NCBI RefSeq assembly: GCF_905171765.1
Contig: NC_053398.1
Span: 46,344,323-46,408,322, forward strand
DNA: 64,000 nucleotides
Direction: 5' to 3'
From: Bufo bufo
Lineage: Eukaryota > Chordata > Amphibia > Anura > Bufonidae
A model generated the notes under the pieces. That model was given only the letters and a program-made list of their open reading frames with translations, did no database searches and was not told the origin of the DNA. Positions 12,298 through 23,598 of this stretch are shown here, in pieces. Each line of letters begins with the position of its first letter. Position 1 is the stretch's first letter. The translations under genes were made by a program, and so were the position numbers.

Positions 12298-12738
12298 AAC
12301 CGGATTCCAAGAAAGTTGGGACACTATACAAATCGTTAATAGAAACTGAATGCAATGATGTGGAGGTGCCAACTTCTAATATTTTATTCAGAATAGAACA
12401 TAAATCACGGAACAAAAGTTTAAACTGAGAAAATGTACCATTTTAAGGGAAAAATATGTTGAATCAGAATTTCATGGTGTCAACAAATCCCCAAAAAGTT
12501 GGGACAAGGCCATTTTCACCACTGTGTGGCATCTCCCCTTCTTCTTACAACACTCAACAGACGTCTGGGGACCGAGGAGACCAGTTTCTCAAGTTTAGAA
12601 ATAGGAATGCTCTCCCATTCTTGTCTAATACAGGCCTCTAACTGTTCAATCGTCTTGGGCCTTCTTTGTTGCACCTTCCTCTTTATGATGCGCCAAATGT
12701 TCTCTATAGGTGAAAGATCTGGACTGCAGACTGTCACG
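12293..12738 (-). pseudogene. Tc1/mariner transposase, C-terminal fragment
   Basis: On the minus strand 12516-12737 encodes the C-terminal part of a Tc1-like transposase: SPDLSPIENIW carries the third catalytic position region, followed by the QRRPKTIEQLEACI-type helix and a terminal GDATQW. 12293-12515 is the element's terminal non-coding part, with GTTGGGACACTATACAA. The N-terminal DNA-binding half and the first catalytic Asp are missing because the element is joined at about 12738 to a gypsy retrotransposon. Confidence 0.8.
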
Positions 12739-12819
12739 TTGTTTTCCGGGAGGGGGGAACTTTGAAGACCCGGGTCCCATTTTGGCTGAAGGGGTGGCCG
12801 TCTCTGCTCTTTATCCTGA

Positions 12820-14208
12820 TTGGAGGCAGAGGTTCAGGCAGCCCAGGCAGAGGCTCCTGATCTTTGTCCTCCTGGGAGGTTGTTTGTGCCTCTCGCTTTA
12901 CGACACAAGGTTTTTAAGGAGCACCACGATACTGTCCTTGCTGGGCACCCGGGGAGTAGAGCCACAGTGGATCTCATTGCTCAGAAATTCTGGTGGCCGG
13001 CTCTTCGTAAGACGGTTGAGGGTTTTGTGGCAGCCTGCGAGACCTGCGCTCGTGCCAAGGTCCCTCATTCACGGCCATCGGGTTCTCTCCTCCCGTTACC
13101 CATTCCTTCCCGTCCTTGGACGCATCTGTCCATGGACTTCATTACGGACCTGCCTCATTCCTCGAGGAAGACTGTGATTCTGATGGTAGTGGACAGTTTT
13201 AGCAAAATGACGCATTTCATTCCCTTTCCTGGATTACCCAATGCTAAGACGCTGGCGCAAGCGTTTGTTGATCACATTGTAAAATTGCATGGCATTCCTT
13301 TAGACATCGTTTCTGATAGGGGCACGCAATTTGTTTCCAGATTCTGGAAGGCCTTCTGTTCTCGCTTGGGGGTTCGGTTGTCGTTCTCTTCTGCTTTTCA
13401 CCCGCAGTCGAATGGTCCGACCGAACGCGTCAATCAGAATCTGGAGACATATCTGCACTGTTTTGTGGCGGAGACATTGCTTTACATAACCGTCGCACCA
13501 TTTTTTGGTGCATATGGGTTTCATCCTCAGTATGGGACATTCTCTGGAGAGGGGTCTTCTGATTTACCTGATGAGGAGAGATTTTCCTCGTCTTTGTCAT
13601 TTATTTGGCAAAAGATTCAGGGTAATCTGAAGAGGATGAGTGAGAGATATAAGCGTGTGGCGGATAAGAAACGTGTGCCTGGTCCGGACCTGAATGTGGG
13701 TGATCTGGTGTGGTTGTCTACAAAGAATATCAAACTGAAGGTTCCCTCCTGGAAGTTGGGTCCTAAGTTTATTGGGCCTTACAAGATCTTGTCCGTCATC
13801 AATCCCGTTGCCTTCCGTCTTGATCTTCCTCAGACTTGGAAGATCCATAATGTTTTTCACAGGTCCCTATTAAAACCTTATGTCCAACCCACTGTACCCT
13901 CCTCTTTGCCTCCTCCTCCGATTTTTGTTCATGGCAATCTTGAATTTCAGGTCTCTAGGATTGTGGATTCTCGCATTATCCGCGGTTCTCTTCAGTACCT
14001 CGTTCATTGGGAGGGTTATGGTCCTGAGGAGAGGATGTGGGTCCTAGTGGCGGACAGTAAGGACACTCGTCTCATCAGGGCTTTCCATAGGTCTCATCCT
14101 GAGAAGGTGGGCTCTGAGTGTCCGGATTCCACCCATAGAGGGAGGGGTACTGTCACCGCCACTTCTGTGAGAAGGTCTGGCAGACGTTCTTCTCTACCTC
14201 TTGTATGA
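12820..14208 (+). pseudogene. Gypsy integrase plus chromodomain remnant
   Basis: The frame codes 462 residues. It holds the integrase HHCC zinc site (H36, H43, C73, C76) and the catalytic triad D106, D166, E202 with the canonical 35-residue spacing. After QNLETYL the usual stretch before PFFGAYGFHPQ is shortened, an internal deletion of about 25 residues. The C-terminus carries a chromodomain (about residues 374-429, FQVSRIVDSRI ... YLVHWEGYG), which in chromoviruses reads histone marks to target integration. Position 12820 is not a true start: the upstream frame (EGVAVSALYPD) is offset by one base, so a 1-bp deletion at about 12819 separates this part from the rest of pol. Confidence 0.85.
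14137..14150 (+). other. Polypurine tract
   Basis: AGAGGGAGGGGTAC lies immediately before the LTR, as expected for the plus-strand primer of an LTR retrotransposon. Confidence 0.7.
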
Positions 14209-14658
14209 CGTTCTTTGTTTTGGTTTCACTTTGTCATCTCCTTTCCTTCTGCCAGGTATCACTTATTTAGACTAATCGTCTTCCTTTATATTCCCTCCCA
14301 TACTGCCTCACTTTGCGGTTTATACTACTTCCTGGATGAAGTGTTCACTGCTGGAGGCTGCTGCTGTTTGCTCAGATAAGTCTTTTCCTTTATTGTGTTT
14401 CCTTGCTGGCTTGATTCTAGGTGACCCTGACAGGGAGCCGGTGGTCGTGTCCCCTCACTATTATAGGGTTTTCAGGTGTCACACAGTCTTAGATACGTGG
14501 GCATGCAATCGTCTACCATTGAGACCCTTGCATGTGCATAGCAGTCAGGGAGAGCTCTTAGGGTTTTAAAGGGCTCGCCTATATGCTCCTTAGTTTGGGA
14601 TCAAGCCAGTCGATCGTTTATTTATACGTTCCAGCTATCTGCAACTTCATCCGTGACA
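14151..14658 (+). repeat. 3' LTR of the gypsy element
   Basis: 508 bp beginning TGTCAC and ending GTGACA, a perfect 6-bp terminal inversion containing the TG...CA rule. It follows the polypurine tract directly. The open frames inside are not coding. Confidence 0.8.
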
Positions 14659-14855
14659 TACTCATTCTTGACCACAAGAGGGCAGCTAATTATCTATATG
14701 AGTCACATGAACATTGTCTTTATTTTAAGATCACTGTAGGGAAGGGGGGGGGGGGGGTGAATGCTAGATTGCAAATTTCTAATGTACCAATAAACTCAGG
14801 GTTGAAGTTGATGAACCACTCCCATCTAGTTAAGGAGCCAATTACCTTTCCTTAA

Positions 14856-15283
14856 GGCCTCTTTTACAGGACCGTATGGCTTTTCAGTGTTTTGCAGGCC
14901 GTTTTTTCCGGATCCGTTGTTCCGTTTTTTGTTTCCGTTGTGTTTCCATTAGAAAAAATTGGGCTTGGCATAACATTTTCAATAGATGGTTCCGCAAAAA
15001 ATGGAACGGATACGAGAGACATACAGATGCATTTCCGTATGTGTTCAGTTTTTTTTGCGGACCCATTGACTTGAATGGAGCCACGGAACATGATTTGCGG
15101 GCAATAATAGAACATGTTTTATCTATCAACGGAACGGAAAAAAATGGAAACGGAATGCATACGGAGTACATCCCGTTTTTTTTTGCGGAACCATTGAAAT
15201 GAATGGTTCCGTATACGGACTGTATACGGAACGCAAAAAACGGCCCGTAAACGGAATATTAAAACGGTCGTGTGAAAGAGGCC
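14856..15283. mobile_element. 428-bp foldback MITE, TAA duplication
   Basis: TAA at 14853-14855 and 15284-15286. Ends GGCCTCTTTTAC and GTGAAAGAGGCC are inverted. Interior motifs GCGGACCCATTGACTT and CCGTATACGG recur in the copies at 20193 and 22470. A stray right end of the family (CGGTCGTGTGCATGAGCCC) lies at 15335-15383. Confidence 0.85.
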
Positions 15284-15591
15284 TAAGGAACACCCCTTTT
15301 GTCTACCTAATACCTACTATATAAGAGGATGTATCCGTGAAAAAACGGACCGCAAAACAACAACGGTCGTGTGCATGAGCCCTTATACTTCTAGTTCATT
15401 TGGCACCACACAAAGAAGATGAAAATCGCTAGAGTGGCGATGACAGTCTGCAGCGGGGAGAGACACTTTTCTCAGATTCTGTACCAAATATTGGTTGGCT
15501 TAGTTTGTGACAGAACTTTATGCTAGAATTGTGGTGCCATTTTGACAAAAAAAAAACGTGCCTCAGTTCCAAGCAAGCCCCCTAAGGCTAA

Positions 15592-16112
15592 GGGTACTTT
15601 CACACTTGCGGCAGAGGATTCCGGCAGGCAGTTCCGTCGCCGGAACTACTGGCCGGATCCAGCAAACTGATGGCATTTGTCAGACGGATCTGGATCCGTC
15701 TGACAAATGCATTGAAATACCAGATCCGTCTCTCTGGTGTCATCCAGAAAAAAAAACGGATCCGGTATTATTTTTTTTTAATGCATTTTTAAAAGTCTGC
15801 GCATCCGCAGACCGGAAAGCCGGATCCGTTTTGCCGGAATACTTAATGCCGGATCCGGCACTAATACACTTCAATGTAAATTAATGCCGGATCCGGCAAG
15901 TGTTCAGTATTTTTGGCCGGAGAGAAAACTGCAGCATGCTGCGGTATTTTCTCCGTCCAAAAAACATAAGAGGGACTGAACTGATGCATCCTGAACGGAA
16001 TGCTCTCCATTCAGAATGCACTAGGATAAAACTGAAGCGTCTTTTTCGGGTATTGAGCTCCTGTGACGGAACTCAAATACCAGAAAACAAAAACGCTAGT
16101 GTGAAAGTACCC
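15592..16112. mobile_element. 521-bp foldback MITE
   Basis: Left end GGGTACTTTCACACTTGCGG and right end TAGTGTGAAAGTACCC are inverted. GGATCCGGCA motifs pair across the centre. TAA on the left and TTA on the right are the expected 3-bp type but not identical. Related to the copy at 51325. Confidence 0.8.
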
Positions 16113-16440
16113 TTAATGCACACGATCAGGATTGCGTGCGGATTTTCCGTGCGGAAAATCCACACCGTAGGTCATGTACATTGTATTCTATGAGAATTAG
16201 AAATTCTCAATGCACACGATACAGATTTTTTCCGCACGGATTTTGACCTGCGGTGCGGATTTTAAAATCCGCAGCATGTCAATTAATTTTATTTTTCCTG
16301 AACGGATTTTCTTCATTCACTTAGTAGAATCCACATGCGGAAAATCTGCATGCAAATCCGAACCAATTGATGAGGATTGACCGCACGGATTTGCCTGCAA
16401 ACACCTGCGGATTTCAGTGAGGATTCTCCTTAGAGAGCTA
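16113..16440. mobile_element. Foldback-family DNA, ends unclear
   Basis: Repeated and inverted blocks around ATGCACACGAT, CCGCACGGAT and GGATTTTAAAATCC. It is of the same style as neighbouring foldback MITEs and starts where the previous one ends; exact ends not resolved. Confidence 0.5.
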
Positions 16441-16556
16441 TATGCTATGGATTTCCCAATCTAGATTGCGCCAAATTTTGGTGCAGTTTGTGACAGTGTC
16501 TAGATGCGCTGATATTAGTAAATTTGGGCCTCTGTCTACTGTATAACACAATACAT

Positions 16557-16700
16557 TGGGGGAGATTCAAAGGAACACTGGCTTACGCTGCCTATGGTAA
16601 CCAAACAGACTTCACCTTTCATTTTTCAGAGCTCCTTTGGAAAGGTGGAATCCGATAAGCCAGTTTTCCTTTGCACCAGTTTTGATAAATCTCCCCCATT
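16557..16700. mobile_element. Short foldback MITE (GGGGGAGAT ends)
   Basis: GGGGGAGATTCAAAGG at the left and TTGATAAATCTCCCCC at the right enclose inverted arms (AGACTTCACCTTTC against GGAAAGGTGGAATCC). Same family as the two copies at 47286-47627. Confidence 0.75.
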
Positions 16701-17030
16701 GTTATTATCACAGTAAATATATTTTTTAACTGATAAACTAGTGTAACAGGAAAAGTATAAATACTGTGATTGGTAAAAGTCAGTGCTGCCCTCTAGTGGC
16801 AGACTACACATAACAGTATAATTACAGGACTGCCTACCCAATATCCAAAATAATAACAGTGAGCACCATTAGTGTGGGCATCTTTCAGTACTACGTCTTT
16901 CTTTTCAAATGATTTTTATTAGATTTTTCAAGATATTATTATACATAACAATGAATCCAAATTATGTTTAAAATAGTAATGTGTAAAAAATTACAAGTTT
17001 TTACATTGCACTAGAGTAATGGTGAATATA
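16701..17030. other. AT-rich spacer, no feature recognised
   Basis: Only AT-rich DNA up to the TA target of the next Tc1 element. Confidence 0.4.
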
Positions 17031-17937
17031 CAGTACAGACCAAAAGTTTGGACACACCTTCTCATTCAAAGAGTTTTCTTTATTTTCATGACTATGAAGG
17101 CATCAAAACTATGAATTAACACATGTGGAATTATATACATAGCAAACAAGTGTGAAACAACTGAAAATATGTCATATTCTAGGTTCTTCAAAGTAGCCAC
17201 CTTTTGCTTTGATTACTGCTTTGCACACTCTTGGCATTCTCTTGATGAGCTTCAAGAGGTAGTCCCCTGAAATGGTCTTCCAACAGTCTTGAAGGAGTTC
17301 CCAGAGATGCTTAGCACTTGTTGGCCCTTTTGCCTTCACTCTGCGGTCCAGCTCTGCCCAAACCATCTCGATTGGGTTCAGGTCCGGTGACTGTGGAGGC
17401 CAGGTCATCTGGCGCAGCACCCCATCACTCTCCTTCATGGTCAAATAGCCCTTACTTTCAAAGTTTTCCCAATTTTTCGGCTGACTGACTCGTTTTTCTT
17501 TACTTAGCTGCTTTTTTCTTGCCATAATACAAATTCTAACAGTCTATTCAGTAGGACTATCAGCTGTGTATCCACCTGACTTCTCCTCAACGCCACTGAT
17601 GGTCCCAACCCCATTTATAAGGCAAGAAATCCCACTTATTAAACCTGACAGGGCACACCTGTGAAGTGAAAACCATTTCAGGGGACTACCTCTTGAAGCT
17701 CATCAAGAGAATGCCAAGAGTGTGCAAAGCAGTAATCAAAGCAAAAGGTGGCTACTTTGAAGAACCTAGAATATGACATATTTTCAGTTGTTTCACACTT
17801 GTTTGTTATGTATATAATTCCACATGTGTTAATTCATAGTTTTGATGCCTTCAGTGTGAATCTACAATTTTCATAGTCATGAAAATAAAGAAAACTCTTT
17901 GAATGAGAAAGTGTGTCCAAACTTTTGGTCTGTACTG
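17031..17937 (-). mobile_element. Internally deleted Tc1/mariner element
   Basis: 907 bp flanked by TA at 17029-17030 and 17938-17939. Termini CAGTACAGACCAAAAGTTTG and its complement are inverted, and the inverted homology runs about 200 bp inward from each end, including a GGTAGTCCCCTGAAATGG stretch. The structure is a classic non-autonomous deletion derivative. Confidence 0.95.
17172..17525 (-). pseudogene. Tc1 transposase deletion derivative
   Basis: A 117-residue open frame keeps the original N-terminus (MARKKQLSKEKR) and then jumps to the C-terminal end: PPQSPDLNPIEMVWAEL, which carries the third-catalytic-residue region, and the terminal VCKAVIKAKGGYF. The paired-like DNA-binding domain and the first two catalytic Asp residues are deleted. 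A full enzyme would be about 340 residues. It cannot be a working transposase. Confidence 0.85.
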
Positions 17938-18131
17938 TACATGCAATTTTATACAGTTTCAAGTTACAATCTAAAATATATGAAATTAGTTCAAAGTACA
18001 TGATGAACACAATGACACAAGTTGTATGCAAAATGTTGTTTTCATTAATAGAGAGGTAGTTGTCATAACTAAATGAAACAAAGCTCAATTCACATTTCAC
18101 GTTTCCTCCTCGGCTTCTTGAGTATCTTTTA

Positions 18132-19074
18132 GGTCTCTTTCACACGGGCGTTGCGGGAAAAGGTGCGGGTGTGCGTTGCGGGAACATGCGCGATTTTTCA
18201 GCGCGAGTGCAAAATATTGTAATGCGTTTTGCACTCGCGTGAGAAAAATCGCGCATGTTTGGTACCCAAACCCGAACTTCTTCACAGAAGTTCGGGCTTG
18301 GGATCGGTGTTCTGTAGATTGCTATTATTTTCCCTTATAACCCTGTTATAAGGGAAAATATTACATTCTTAATACAGAATGGATAGTAAAATAGGGCTGG
18401 AGGGGTTAAAAAAATAATAATTTAACTCATCTTAATCCACTTGCTCGCACAGCCCGGCTTCTCTTCTGTCTTCATCTTAGCTGTGTGCAGGAAAAGGACC
18501 TGTGGTGACGTCACTCCGGTCATCACATGGTCCATCACCATGGTAAAAGATCATGTGACGGACCATGTTATGACCGGAGTGACGTCGCTACAGGTCCTTT
18601 TCCTGCACACAGCTAAGATGAAGACAGAAGAGAAGCCGGGCTGCGCGAGCAAGTGGATTAAGGTGAGTTAAATTATTATTTTTTTATTTTTTAACCCCTC
18701 CAGCGCTATTGTACTATGCATTCTGTATTCAGAATGCTATTATTTTCCCTTATAACCATGTTATAAGGGGAAATAATAATGATCGGGTCCCCATCCCGAT
18801 CGTCTCCTAGCAACCGTGCGTGAAAATCGCACTGCATCCGCACTTGCTTGCGATTTTCACGCAACCCCATTCATTTCTATGGGGCCTGCGTTACGTGAAA
18901 AACGCACAAAGAGGAGCATGCTGCGATTTTCATGCAATGCACAAGTGATGAGTGAAAATCACTGCTCGTGTGCACAGCCCCATAGAAATGAATGAGTCAG
19001 GATTCAGTGCGGGTGCAATGCGTTGAACTCACGCATCGCATCCGCGCGGAATACTCGCCCGTGTGAAAGGGGCC
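18132..19074. mobile_element. 943-bp foldback element, TTA duplication (copy 1)
   Basis: TTA at 18129-18131 and 19075-19077; ends GGTCTCTTTCACACGGGCG and CGCCCGTGTGAAAGGGGCC are inverted. From the outside in, both arms contain ATTATTTTCCCTTATAACC, a CTGGAGGGGTTAAA block and CTTAATCCACTTGCTCGC. The centre is a hairpin around TGACGTCACTCCGGTCAT. Copies 2 and 3 are at 23599 and 36828. Confidence 0.9.
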
Positions 19075-19469
19075 TTAGAGTGTAGAGATGCGCAGTATGG
19101 TAAGAGAGTGAAAATAAGAAGATGAAGAATGCGTTTCTAGGTTTTCCTAGGGAAATGCGTTAGCCAACAGCTCCATCCTTTCAAGCATTTTAGGCCTTTT
19201 CCAATCTGCCAAGCAAACGCCTGCACATAACCATTAGATCACAGTAATAGTGGGGTAGATTTACTATTGCAGCTATACCAGAACTCTGCTCCACGGGCCG
19301 TGTGCACCATATTTATTATTGCTGCATACACTTCTTAGCCTCGGCCAATAAGAGGAGTAAAAGAGGTTACCTTAGCGGTGGAGGAAGCGTGGCCTTAGAT
19401 GCAGCAGAATTCAGCCGCACGATTCTGACACAAAGTAAGCCGCTTACTAGGTGTATAAACGCAGTCTAA

Positions 19470-20131
19470 GGCCTCATGCATATGGCCGTTCCGTACATTG
19501 GGGACCCCAATTCACGGACAACAGTTGCCAAAGACGGGTCCACGGACAGCGGCTGCCAAAGACGGGTCCAGACACATTCAACTTGACGTAATCCGTCCGC
19601 ACCACAAAAAAATAGAACGAGTTCTATATTTTTGTGGTGTGGAGGCACGGAGAAAAACTCCACAGAAGCACCGTTCCGCACCGCATCTTCCGGATTGTGG
19701 ACACTTCAAGTGAATGGGTCCACATCCACGATACAGTGAGCACACGGCTGGTGCCCGCATATTGCGGACCCGCTGTTTGTGGCCTGCAATACGGCCATGG
19801 ACTTATGCACACGACGTGCCGTTTTTTGCGGTCTGCAAATTGCGGATCCGCCAAAAACGGATGCCGACAGTGTGCCTTCCGCAATTTGCGGAACAGAACA
19901 GGAGGCCCATTATAGAAATGCCTATTCTTGTCCGCAAAACGGACAAGAATAGGACATGCCTCATAATTTTTGCAGGGCCACGGAACGGAGCAACGGATGC
20001 GGACAGCACTCTGTGTGCTGTCCGCATCTTTTGCGGACCCATTGAAATGAATGGTTCCATATACGGACCGTATACAGAATCAAAATACGGCCTGTATACG
20101 GAACGCAAAAAACTTTCGGGTGCATGAGCCC
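19470..20131. mobile_element. 662-bp foldback MITE, TAA duplication
   Basis: TAA at 19467-19469 and 20132-20134. Left end GGCCTCATGCATATGGCCGT, right end TCGGGTGCATGAGCCC. Interior GCGGACAGCAC and GGACAAGAATAGGACATG motifs are shared with the copies at 35781, 33404 and 39100. Confidence 0.85.
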
Positions 20132-20192
20132 TAAAGGTAAGCCAGAATTATCATCCAGCATCAGCCACTGTGAAAAATCTGGCACATTTTTG

Positions 20193-20585
20193 GGGCTTGT
20201 TCACACGACCATATGGCTTTTTCAGTGTTTTTAACCAATCTGTTTTTCGTTTCAGTAGTGTTTCCGGTTCCATTCCGTTTTTACGTATGGCATATACAGT
20301 ATACAGTAATTACATAGAAAAAAATTGGGCTGGGTATAATATTTTCAATAGATGGTTCCGCAAAAACAGAACGGATACGGAAGACATATGGAGTACATTC
20401 CATATGTGTTCCGTTTTTTTTTTTGCGGACCCATTGACTTGAATGGATCCATGGAACGGTAATGGATTGCATACGGAGTACATTCCGTTTTTTTTCCTGG
20501 AACTATTGAAATGCATGGTTCCGTATACGGAACTCAAAAAACGGCCCGTATATGGAATGTAAAAAACGATCGTGTGAATGAGCCC
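20193..20585. mobile_element. 393-bp foldback MITE
   Basis: Left end GGGCTTGTTCACACGACC and right end CGTGTGAATGAGCCC followed by TTA. The internal CCGTATACGG and TTGCGGACCCATTGACTT blocks match 14856-15283. Confidence 0.8.
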
Positions 20586-20881
20586 TTAGACTGTCTACTC
20601 TAAGTTTACACTTAAACAGTGTTAGAAAATCTGCCCGAATATCTTCAGTCTACTACTACACGCCAACAGATGGATGTTGTACGTGCACACACTGTACGTA
20701 AATATGTATATACTGTATATGGAAGCTGCTGATTTTCCCAGGGAAAGTTGCCATCGGCTATATGTTTCCCTGCAGAGACCACTCCATGAGAAATGTAATA
20801 TTACATGTCGCCATTCAAACTCCATAGAATGTGTGAACAGCTTGGCGGTCATTTACAAAGACTGGCTTTTTACACCAGTCT
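20586..20881. other. Short spacer, no feature recognised
   Basis: Unique-looking DNA between two elements. Confidence 0.4.
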
Positions 20882-21720
20882 TTAAAGGGATTCTGTCACC
20901 AGAATTTACCCTACAGAGATATTCATATGTGCCCGTCAGTCTCCTTGTTTTGTATTAAATGATCCCACTCTTACTGCTCTGTGTGTCTTATATTTATCAA
21001 AAAAGCGATTTTATTGCTATGTAAATTACCCTGATAAGGAGCCCAAGGGGTTGTCCCACGATCCGTCGGAGCCCGGCCGCGCCCATCGTTCCGGAGCCCA
21101 GCACCGCCTACCAGTTAATTTATTCACTGCACTTGCCCTGACGTCATTCCTTCCAAGCGCTGTAATCTCGCGCAGGCGCAGTGTACACAGTAGTCTGTGC
21201 CCGTGCGGACTACTGGCACAGGCTTCGTGGATCCAACTGGCCCTTTTTTTTTTGTTCACTGAACCCCCTTCATGGCTTATATTTTTGTCATGGAACTAAT
21301 AATTGCTGCCCTTGAATGTGTAGAAGTCATTATAATATATATACCTTGTTAAATACTGAGAAGGCAAAAAGGGCTGACAGTTTGAAGAGAAGTGGGACTA
21401 CTCCTTGCAGACAGAAGGTTCCTCCTCCTCTGACCGATTTGCACAGAATCCTAAAATCTTTTCCGGTGCCAGCGACGTGCGCAGAGAGCCGGCGCATGCG
21501 CAGTTGGATTGACGAAGCCTGTGCCAGTAGTCCGCACGGGCGGAGACGACTGTGTACACTGCGCCTGCGCAAGATTACGGCGCTTGGAAGGAATGACGTC
21601 AGGACAAGTGCAGTGAATAAATTAATTGGTAGGCGGTGCTGGGCTCCGGAACGATGGCCGCGGCCGGGCTCCAACGGATCATAGGACAACCCCTTGGGCT
21701 CCTTATCAAGGTAATTTATC
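20882..21720. mobile_element. TTAA foldback element with a split centre
   Basis: Left end TTAAAGGGATTCTGTCACC. The left arm from AAATTACCCTGATAAGG (21022) to about 21245 pairs with the right arm from about 21490 to CCTTATCAAGGTAATTT (21718). The 240 bp between them is not part of the pairing and may be a later insertion. The right terminus is lost. The core carries TGACGTCA and GCGCATGCGCA. Confidence 0.75.
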
Positions 21721-21900
21721 TGGCTGTTCTCGGAACTGCCTGCTCCCGGTGACCGCATTTGATTTCAGACCGGCTCCCGGCACAGGTAAGGGCTTTCCTG
21801 TGCATCGCTGGACGGGTGAGTCAAGATGGCAGCCCGCATGTGTTCGTTGGCGAACACTGAGAACAGACCATCACTGATCATCAACACCTGCATTTTCACT
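21721..21900. mobile_element. Repeat unit shared with 40523-40840
   Basis: GGCTGTTCTCGGAACTGCCT through CAGACCGGCTCCCGGCACAG and AAGATGGCAGCCCGCATG is nearly identical to the right arm of the palindrome at 40523-40840. Here only one arm is present, joined directly to the truncated foldback. Confidence 0.7.
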
Positions 21901-22060
21901 GCAATCAGATTATTATTATTTTTTTTACAGGCCAAACATGTTACATCAATATGGTAAGTGCCCATGCAAATTTTACAGGTGAAACCAAGTTTAAGCAAGA
22001 CTGGCGTTCCCATACGTCTGCCTGGATCCCCGCATGCTGGAGTAAGATGAGCCTAATTTA

Positions 22061-22469
22061 TTAAAGGAGTTCTCTAACCCCTATAATGCCCCCACAATAA
22101 CCGGGCACCTCATACAGGTTATACTTACCCCGCTCTCGCCTCGCTCCTTAAGCCCGCACGGCTACTGCTGCATCTACCCTTTACGCAGATCAAAACATCT
22201 GGCGACCCGCGGGAGGGGTGATGTCAGCCAATAGCAGGCCGCAACGGGAACGAGCCTAACATCACCCGCAATGTTAGGAAGGCTCATCCCTGTCGTCGCC
22301 TGCTATTGGCTAAACGCCACTCCCCCCCATATGTTTGATCCACGCGACGGGGAGAGGTAGCGGCGGCCGTGCCAGCATCAGGAGAAACGTGGGTGTCAGG
22401 GAGCAAATTAACTGTATGAGGTGCCTGGGCATTTTGGGGGACATTATAGGTGTTGGATAACCCCTTTAA
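22061..22469. mobile_element. TTAA foldback element
   Basis: TTAA at 22061-22064 and 22466-22469; ends AAAGGAGTTCTCTAACCCC and GGTGTTGGATAACCCCTTT. Arms pair through CACCTCATACAG / CTGTATGAGGTGCC and GCCAATAGCAGGC / GCCTGCTATTGGC. The right TTAA overlaps the TAA of the next foldback. Confidence 0.85.
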
Positions 22470-22930
22470 GGCCTCTTTCACACTACTGTTTTTTTTTTCC
22501 GTTTTGCGGGCCGTTTTTTGCGTTCCGTATACGGAACCATTAATTTCAATGGTTCCGCAAAAAAAAACGGAATGTACTCCGTATGCATTCCATTTCCGTA
22601 TTTCTGTTCCGTTGAAAGATAGAACATGTCCTATATTTGGCCGCAAATCACGTTCCGTGGCTCCATTAAAGTCAATGGGTCCGCAAAAAAAACGGAACAC
22701 ATATGGAAATGCATCCGTATGTCTTCCGTATCCGTTCCGTTTTTTGCGGAACCATCTATTGAAAATGTTATGCCAAGCCCAATTTTCTCTATGTAATTAC
22801 TGTATACTGTATATGCCATACGGAAAAACGGAACGGAAAAACGGAACCGAAACAGAAACACAACGGAAACAAAAAAAAAGGATCCGTGAAAAATGGAACG
22901 CAAAACACTGAAATCGACATACTGTAATGT
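22470..22930. mobile_element. Foldback MITE, right end eroded
   Basis: Left end GGCCTCTTTCACACTACTG after TAA. It shares CCGTATACGGAACCATT, TGCGGAACCATCTATTGAAA and TACTGTATACTGTATATGCC with 20193-20585 in the other orientation. The right end lacks the usual GAGGCC. Confidence 0.7.
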
Positions 22931-22937
22931 GAAATTA

Positions 22938-23379
22938 GGGCTCGTTCACGCGACCGCTGGTGTCCCGTTCCCGTATTGCGGACTGCATTTGCAGATCCGC
23001 AATACACGGGCACCGTTCCGTTGTCATTCCGCTGCGGCTGCCCCACGGACTGTGCTCATGCATTGCGGGCTGCAGCACGACCACGGGAACCTTTCAGACC
23101 TCTTTCACACGGGCGTGTGTGCCCCGTTGCTGTATTGCAATGGGTCCGCAAATCCGGAGATGTGGAACGGAACACTACGGAGTGCTTTATGGGGTTCCGT
23201 TCCGTGCCTCTGCATCGCAAAAAGATAGAACATGCTCTATCTTTTTGCGGAACGAAGGGATCGCGGACCAATTCAAGTGAATTGGTCTGCAATCCCCATG
23301 CACCTGCCACACGGAAGGTGCCCGTGCATTGCGGTCCACAGCACGTGCACAGGCTTCACACGTTCGTGTGAACGAGCCC
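22938..23379. mobile_element. 442-bp foldback MITE, TTA duplication
   Basis: TTA at 22935-22937 and 23380-23382. Left end GGGCTCGTTCACGCGACC, right end CGTTCGTGTGAACGAGCCC. Long imperfect internal palindrome. Confidence 0.85.
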
Positions 23380-23382
23380 TTA

Positions 23383-23596
23383 GTGATGAGCAAACTTCAG
23401 TTTTGTAAGTTCAAGTTGCGGTTTGGGTATGTGCTAAATTTCATTATGGATTCTGTTACCACGGACCATAACGAAATTCTGCTACGGAATGCATAACGGA
23501 ATGCTTTTAAAGGCATTCCATCATAATAGAAGTCTATGGCCAGCATAACGGATCTGGACGGTTTCCGTTATGCAGGAGAGGACTCATCACTACTCT
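23383..23596. repeat. Interspersed repeat fragment
   Basis: GTGATGAGCAAACTTCAG through ATAACGGAATGC resembles 10303-10480. It is sandwiched exactly between two foldback elements, whose TTA duplications mark its ends. Confidence 0.5.
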
Positions 23597-23598
23597 TA

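Larger units (their letters stand above)
12739..14658 (+). mobile_element. 5'-truncated Ty3/gypsy chromovirus with 3' LTR
   Basis: Contains the end of pol (integrase and chromodomain), a purine-rich tract and a full 3' LTR. The 5' LTR, gag, protease, reverse transcriptase and RNase H are absent in front of the junction with the Tc1 fragment. The copy cannot be autonomous. A target duplication cannot be tested because the 5' end is lost. Confidence 0.85.

Noticed and set aside
12710..13177. 155-codon frame at the gypsy junction
   Set aside because: Only its middle (EGVAVSALYPD) is gypsy pol before a 1-bp deletion; the rest is out of frame.
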